From the NCBI GenBank assembly GCA_030037525.1, contig JASHRC010000163.1, positions 1-64,000 of the forward strand: a stretch of DNA of 64,000 nt. The letters run 5' to 3'. Shown here piece by piece: positions 59,254-64,000 of this stretch (position 1 is its first letter; every line of letters begins with the position of its first letter). The stretch comes from Candidatus Acidiferrales bacterium. GTDB lineage: Bacteria; Acidobacteriota; Terriglobia; Acidiferrales; UBA7541. The translations under genes and the position numbers were made by a program. The notes under the pieces are model-generated. The model saw nothing but the letters and a program-made list of their open reading frames with translations, searched no databases and was not told where the DNA came from.

Positions 59254-59724
59254 CTAATGGAAGTGAATTGTCTGAAAGCCAGAAGGAGTGATGGGCGTGT
59301 AGGCGACGTACAGCAGCCAGTAGACGATCACACCGGTAACGGAAACATAGAGCCAGAGGGGAAGTGTCCAGCGCGCGATGGCTCGGTGCCTGTCGAAGCG
59401 GCTGCGCAAGCCGCGCGCCAGTGTAATCACCACGAGCGGCACAATCACGATCGCCAAAGTGGTGTGCGAAAATAGAATCGTGAAGTACACAGGACGAATC
59501 CAGCCGTGGCCGCTGAAGCGGATGACTCCGGCATGCGCGTGAAAGTAGAGATAGAGGATCAAAAAGACCGTCGAGCAGAAGAACGCGGCAATCATGCAAA
59601 AACGATGCAGGCCGATTTTTCGCTTTTGGATGAAGGCAAAGCCTGCCACCAGAAGAATCGTGCAAGCACCGTTGAGCGCTGCATTGACGGCGGGTAGCTG
59701 GGCCAGGCTCACGGCAGAACTCAC
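59254..59724 (-). CDS. DUF420-family membrane protein (cytochrome oxidase assembly-associated)
   Basis: LPAVNAALNGACTILLVAGFAFIQKRKIGLHRFCMIAAF...YLYFHAHAGVIRFSGHGWIRPVYFTILFSHTTLAIVIVPLV; GTG start overlapping ctaB stop. Confidence 0.88.
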   Translation of the reverse strand: MSSAVSLAQLPAVNAALNGACTILLVAGFAFIQKRKIGLHRFCMIAAFFCSTVFLILYLYFHAHAGVIRFSGHGWIRPVYFTILFSHTTLAIVIVPLVVITLARGLRSRFDRHRAIARWTLPLWLYVSVTGVIVYWLLYVAYTPITPSGFQTIHFH

Positions 59725-60620
59725 CGCGCGGTCATCAGGCGATCGAGTACCAACCAAATGAGCAGCAGCGGAATGTGTACAACGGTTGCGTGCATCAGCC
59801 ACTTGGCGCGAACGTTGGTGCGCGCGCGATTGGCCCACAAACCCGCCTGCAAGAGCAGCATCCCCAGAATCAGCGCGCCAAAGAAGTAGCGGAGGCTCGC
59901 CATTCCCACTACGGAAGGTAGCGCGCTGACCCACACCAGCACCGCCGAGGCCATCACGATTTGCCGGAACGTCCGATCGCCCTTGGGATCGATCACCGGA
60001 AGCATGCGAACTCCCGCCCGCATATAGTCTTCGCGATACATCCATGCGATGGCCATAAAGTGGGGAAATTGCCAGACGAAAAGAATGGCGAACAGCACCC
60101 ACGCGCCGAGCGAAAGCGTGCCATGCGCGGCAGCCCATCCGATGATCGGAGGCAGGGCTCCGGGAATGGCGCCCACAGGGGTGGAAAAAGTGGTTCGAGT
60201 CTTGAGTGGCGTGTAGAGGCCCAGGTAGAGCGCTGTGGTCGAGAGCGCGACAAGGGCAGAAAGCCAGTTCGCCCCGAAACCGAGCCAGAGCGCGCCGAGC
60301 GTTATGCAGGTTGTGCCGAAGGCCAGCGCCTCGCGGGGCTGCAACTGTCCTGAAGGCAGTGGCCGCGCGGCGGTGCGACGCATGCGCGCATCCACTTCGC
60401 GTTCGACGTACTGATTGAGCGCCGCGGTACCGCCGGCCACCAGAAGCGTGCCCCCGAGCGTGTTGAGCAACCGAATCCAGTCAAGCGGGCCGGCCGAGCC
60501 CAAATAAAATCCGGAGACGGTCGTGACTACGACCAGGAAGGTCACGTCCGGCTTGGTCAGCACTACGTAAGCCCAGGGCTTATCGATCGCAAAAAAGGAA
60601 TCGACGCGCGTTTCGCTCAT
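59721..60620 (-). CDS. ctaB: Protoheme IX farnesyltransferase
   Basis: LTKPDVTFLVVVTTVSGF, GGTAALNQYVEREVDARMRRTAARPLPSGQL, YTPLKTRTTFSTPVGAIPGALPPIIGW. Confidence 0.96.
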   Translation of the reverse strand: MSETRVDSFFAIDKPWAYVVLTKPDVTFLVVVTTVSGFYLGSAGPLDWIRLLNTLGGTLLVAGGTAALNQYVEREVDARMRRTAARPLPSGQLQPREALAFGTTCITLGALWLGFGANWLSALVALSTTALYLGLYTPLKTRTTFSTPVGAIPGALPPIIGWAAAHGTLSLGAWVLFAILFVWQFPHFMAIAWMYREDYMRAGVRMLPVIDPKGDRTFRQIVMASAVLVWVSALPSVVGMASLRYFFGALILGMLLLQAGLWANRARTNVRAKWLMHATVVHIPLLLIWLVLDRLMTAR

Positions 60621-61600
60621 CGCAGCGCTCCAGCACTCTCGGCCGAGTGCACCGACTGGGCCTCGGCAGCTGGGCCGGGAATCAAGCGGAAAGTCATGAG
60701 CGTGAAAATCACCGATGCAGCCAGCGTGAGCGCACCACCGAGAACGTGAGCGACGGTGAGCGTCACATAGAGAAAAGTCGGTTGCGCGGATTGCGTTGCC
60801 AAGACTCGAACGGCATACCATGCGGCGAAGCCGAGCAGAATCTGGAGGCCGAAAAACGAATGCAGGAAAATTGTCGCGCGGCGCAGGTCGGCATTTCCAC
60901 CGAACCGGCTCTTGGCAGTGCGTCCGGCCCATACCACCATGACGGTAACCACGGCCGCGCCCGCCAAGTGCGGATCGATACCGAATGCGCCATGGCGGAA
61001 GGCGGCACCCAAAATCAGCTGCGCCAGGATGGCGAGTGTGGTGAGAGTCGCAAGCAGGCGCAGACCGGGCGATTTCCTATCCTCAAGCCAGGAAGAGTCC
61101 TTCTGCCACCAAGGGCTGAGATAAAGCGACAGTCCCACGAGCGTCATGAAGAAGATCTGCGCCAGAGTTGCGTGCGCCGTTGCCGAAACGATGGGGTGAA
61201 TTTCTTCAACGCGCAACGCCCCGAGTCCCGCTTGGGCGAGCACGAGAAGCAGGGCCAGCCAACCGAGGGGCTTCGCCGCGCGCCGGCCCGCCAGCTTCGC
61301 GAAGGTGAGCCAAATTGCCAGGAGGAAGGTCAGAATCACCACGATGCCTGCGATCACACGATGAGCGTATTCGAAGCGGATTCCTCCGACCAGCGGCGGG
61401 ATCAGCTTTCCGTAAGCCAGGGGCCAATCAGGAACCGAGTCGGCAGCATCGTTGCTGGTAACGAGTGCGCCCGCCATCAGCAGCAACACCGTGCACCCTG
61501 CCGTCAGCGCCGCGAAGCGGTGGACACCCGTCTGGCTGGATCGACCGAGCGCCGAACGAGGAGCGCTTGTTGGAGAGCTCGAGATGCTTTCTGCTGACAT
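60617..61600 (-). CDS. ctaA: Heme A synthase (COX15/CtaA)
   Basis: VHRFAALTAGCTVLLLMAGALVTSNDAADSVPDWPLAYGKLIPPLVGGIRFEYAHRVIA; HATLAQIFFMTLV; four-nt overlap with ctaB. Confidence 0.94.
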   Translation of the reverse strand: MSAESISSSPTSAPRSALGRSSQTGVHRFAALTAGCTVLLLMAGALVTSNDAADSVPDWPLAYGKLIPPLVGGIRFEYAHRVIAGIVVILTFLLAIWLTFAKLAGRRAAKPLGWLALLLVLAQAGLGALRVEEIHPIVSATAHATLAQIFFMTLVGLSLYLSPWWQKDSSWLEDRKSPGLRLLATLTTLAILAQLILGAAFRHGAFGIDPHLAGAAVVTVMVVWAGRTAKSRFGGNADLRRATIFLHSFFGLQILLGFAAWYAVRVLATQSAQPTFLYVTLTVAHVLGGALTLAASVIFTLMTFRLIPGPAAEAQSVHSAESAGALR

Positions 61601-61775
61601 TACGATCGCCGAAAAAGCCTCATTCTAGGTGTCGAGGCGGGAAAAGGCAAAAGCTTTCTGGGTCCCGGCGAAGGTGTCTCACTCGATGAGCAAGATCAAA
61701 GCGAGTGGTTCTGAAAGCTGAATCCTGAGATCCGTCAGGCGGCGCCTGAGCAGCGAAGGAGCGATTCTGGCGGGT

Positions 61776-62816
61776 TTATCTTGTAACGACCGGTGATGGC
61801 CGCTGTTCGGCAGCTTCGGCTAGGCGCACACGATCGATGGCCAGGCCGGCCTCTGCCGCGATGATGGCGAACACGTTGAGGTCGTCCACGGCGAACATGC
61901 CGCGCCGGGACAGATTATCGACGTAGAGCAACCCGAAGCGCCGTTCCCGTTTTCCGAGCGGCGCACACATGGCCGATTGAATCCCCGCGGCCGCGATGCT
62001 CTTGCTCGCCGCCAGACGCGGATCGGCCTGCGGATCGGTTACTAGCAGCGGCAGGCCTCCGTGCATGACCTGCCGGATGATGCTTTGGGAGATCGTAAGC
62101 TGCGGCGGGCTGTGGCCAGGCGCTGCGTTCGCTTGCGCGCGGCAACGGATTAGGGCCGGCTCGAATCCGTAGCCGCCGCGGCTGAAATCCCCGCGGCCGA
62201 TGGAATCCTTGTCCAGCAGCATCACAAAGCCGCGTTCGGCGCCGTCCATTTCCAACACGAGATCGAGAACTCGGCCGGTAAGCTGCGGTACGGTGGTGAG
62301 GCCCTCCAGCGTGCCTTTGACTCGATTGAGGAGCGCCAGCAGGCGGTTTTCGCGGTCGGCGACGCGGGCGCGATCGGCAGCAGAAAGCGGGCGCAAGCCA
62401 TGTCCGGTTGTGACGTTGCTGATCGGCTGCGCCGCCGTGACACTACCGCAGTAAGCCGAAATCGCCGTCGCCACGCGCGGGGGAAGCTGCGGGGTGCCGT
62501 AGGTCACGGCCTCGCGCGCCGGCAAATCTTCGAAATAGCGCAGGCGATATTCGCCGAGGAGGATCTCGTCATTGGGTTCCAGCGTCGCTTCCTTTCTTGC
62601 AGTGCCGTTGATGCGGAGTCCGTTGGCGCTGGCGCGATCGATGATTTGCCACTTGCCCTCCGGGTTGGTACGGACCACGGCATGGAGGCGTGAAACGCTA
62701 GCATTGTCGAGGATCAGAGTGCAGGATCGGGCACGGCCGATCGAGATCGGGCGATCGCCGGTCAGTTCAAAGACGCGCGTGTCTTCAGCCGGATGGTAGA
62801 CAAGGAACCGAGGCAT
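61776..62816 (-). CDS. FHA domain - GAF domain signalling protein
   Basis: FHA: RPISIGRARSCTLILDNASVSRLHAVVRTNPEGKWQIIDRASANGLRINGT; C-terminal GAF-like SAMCAPLGKRERRFGLLYVDNLSRRGMFAVDDLNVFAIIAAEAGLAI. Confidence 0.88.
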   Translation of the reverse strand: MPRFLVYHPAEDTRVFELTGDRPISIGRARSCTLILDNASVSRLHAVVRTNPEGKWQIIDRASANGLRINGTARKEATLEPNDEILLGEYRLRYFEDLPAREAVTYGTPQLPPRVATAISAYCGSVTAAQPISNVTTGHGLRPLSAADRARVADRENRLLALLNRVKGTLEGLTTVPQLTGRVLDLVLEMDGAERGFVMLLDKDSIGRGDFSRGGYGFEPALIRCRAQANAAPGHSPPQLTISQSIIRQVMHGGLPLLVTDPQADPRLAASKSIAAAGIQSAMCAPLGKRERRFGLLYVDNLSRRGMFAVDDLNVFAIIAAEAGLAIDRVRLAEAAEQRPSPVVTR

Positions 62817-63201
62817 AGCGGCGACCCTGATCGAATCTTGAGCTGCGCCGGCGGGGGAATCAAGGCACCGGACGCCAGACGTGTCGGATGCCTAAACGGC
62901 GACTTCGGAATCGAGCGGCAGGATTCCTGTGACGATGCCGGTGACACAGCGCTCAGAGAGATTCAGATACGTAGAGGAAGCCATGACTGGGCAGTTGCGG
63001 AGGCCAACGCGGCCTTTTGGCGCAGTGCAAGAAGACCATAGTTCGCTCTGCCATCGAGACGCTTTTCTTCGGTCTCGCTTGGTGACCAAAAACAAAGTCG
63101 CTAGAAAGGCTGGGATCGAGCTCCTAGATCAGTGGGCAGTCGGCGCGCGCGCGAATAAGAAAACTGATCACCATGGGCAGCAGGCCAAGGGCGATGTGTG
63201 G

Positions 63202-63837
63202 TTATTCGTGGTGGTACTTCACATCGAGGGTGCCATGGAGGGAGGGGACCCGAAGATGCTTCTTCTCGTACGCGGCGATCTCCGCTTCGTGGACCAACGT
63301 AAGGCCGATGTCATCGAGGCCCTTCAACAGGCAGTCGCGCCGGAACGGGTCGATGGTGAAGGCATACCGCAGTCCCCGATCGTCGGTAACCATCTGCTGT
63401 TCAAGGTCCACAGTAAGACGATAGCCCTGGTTCGCTTCGGTGCGTTTGAATAGTTCGTCGATCTGCGGGCCCGGAAGTGTGACGGGCAAAATGCCATTCT
63501 TGAAGCAGTTGTTGTAGAAGATATCCGCGTAGCTTGGCGCGAGGATGGCGCGAACTCCGAAATCGAGAATCGCCCACGGAGCGTGTTCGCGGCTCGAGCC
63601 ACAACCGAAATTCGCGCGCGCGACGAAGACCGTTGCGCCCTGGTAGCGCGGCTTGTTCAACACGAAATCGGGATTCGGCTTTTCTCCCGGCAGATAGCGC
63701 CAGTCGTAGAATAGAATCCTGCCGTAACCCTGACGTGTAAGCAACTTCAGGAACTGCTTGGGCACCATCTGGTCGGTGTCGACGTTCACGCGGTCGATCG
63801 GCGCGACCAGACCCGTATGCTTGGTGAACGGCTGCAT
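63202..63837 (-). CDS. leuD: 3-isopropylmalate dehydratase small subunit
   Basis: [71 protein letters not shown]. Confidence 0.96.
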   Translation of the reverse strand: MQPFTKHTGLVAPIDRVNVDTDQMVPKQFLKLLTRQGYGRILFYDWRYLPGEKPNPDFVLNKPRYQGATVFVARANFGCGSSREHAPWAILDFGVRAILAPSYADIFYNNCFKNGILPVTLPGPQIDELFKRTEANQGYRLTVDLEQQMVTDDRGLRYAFTIDPFRRDCLLKGLDDIGLTLVHEAEIAAYEKKHLRVPSLHGTLDVKYHHE

Positions 63838-64000
63838 CTATTCGCCCCCGTCCACGCTGGACCACTTGCGAATATCGACGAAATGGCCTTCGATCGCGGC
63901 AGCCGCGGCCATCAGGGGGCTGACCAGGTGCGTCCGGCCGCCTTTGCCCTGGCGGCCCTCGAAATTACGATTGGACGTGCTTGCGGAGCGTTCGCCGGCG
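63838..64000 (-). CDS. leuC: 3-isopropylmalate dehydratase large subunit, C-terminal fragment cut by window edge
   Basis: Translated minus strand ends ...[42 protein letters not shown]; directly upstream of leuD. Confidence 0.92.
   Translation of the reverse strand, partial: AGERSASTSNRNFEGRQGKGGRTHLVSPLMAAAAAIEGHFVDIRKWSSVDGGE

Noticed and set aside
62929-63453. 174-aa plus-strand ORF
   Set aside because: Mostly antisense to leuD; no coding signature I recognise.
1-64000. CRISPR arrays, IS elements, prophage or classical defence systems
   Set aside because: No regularly spaced repeats, transposase/integrase motifs or known defence-domain genes found on reading both strands and the ORF track.

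Overview
The window is a GC-rich, almost fully coding bacterial chromosome segment. I see no IS element, phage, integrase or CRISPR array. Gene content (bshC, TPR/FG-GAP/ASPIC protein, carD, hrcA-grpE-dnaJ, several TonB_C-domain proteins) suggests Acidobacteriota or relatives, but this is inference. Main blocks: (1) tRNA-Leu(TAA), then a compact, mostly overlapping ~11 kb minus-strand lipid operon (HAD-like/fatty-acyl-reductase fusion, second reductase, polysaccharide-pyruvyl-transferase family protein, two acyl-CoA/ACP synthetases, enoyl-CoA hydratase, ACP, DAG-kinase-like, PlsC-like). It is flanked by a CDP-alcohol phosphatidyltransferase and a methyltransferase and is a candidate unusual or ether-lipid pathway. 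(2) FG-GAP/ASPIC protein, S2P-CBS protease, SPFH protein. (3) An operon with a shortened SBP_bac_5-like protein, a histidine kinase and a sigma54 response regulator. (4) thiO-rimI-tsaB, and carD, hrcA-grpE-dnaJ-rsmE-lepB-carA-carB, bshC. carA appears to start at CTG, and a 54-codon small ORF absent from the supplied track exactly bridges carA and carB (ATGA/TAATG overlaps). (5) A two-block pentapeptide-repeat membrane protein, YihY/BrkB, and a pseudokinase-TonB_C fusion. (6) Housekeeping genes: fumC, truA, erpA, idh, ctaAB, leuCD. Top candidates for follow-up are the lipid operon, the carA-carB bridging ORF, the pseudokinase-TonB_C fusion, the degenerate HAD-FAR fusion and the inverted repeat straddling the hrcA promoter. 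No searches were run; family calls rest on motifs recognised by eye.
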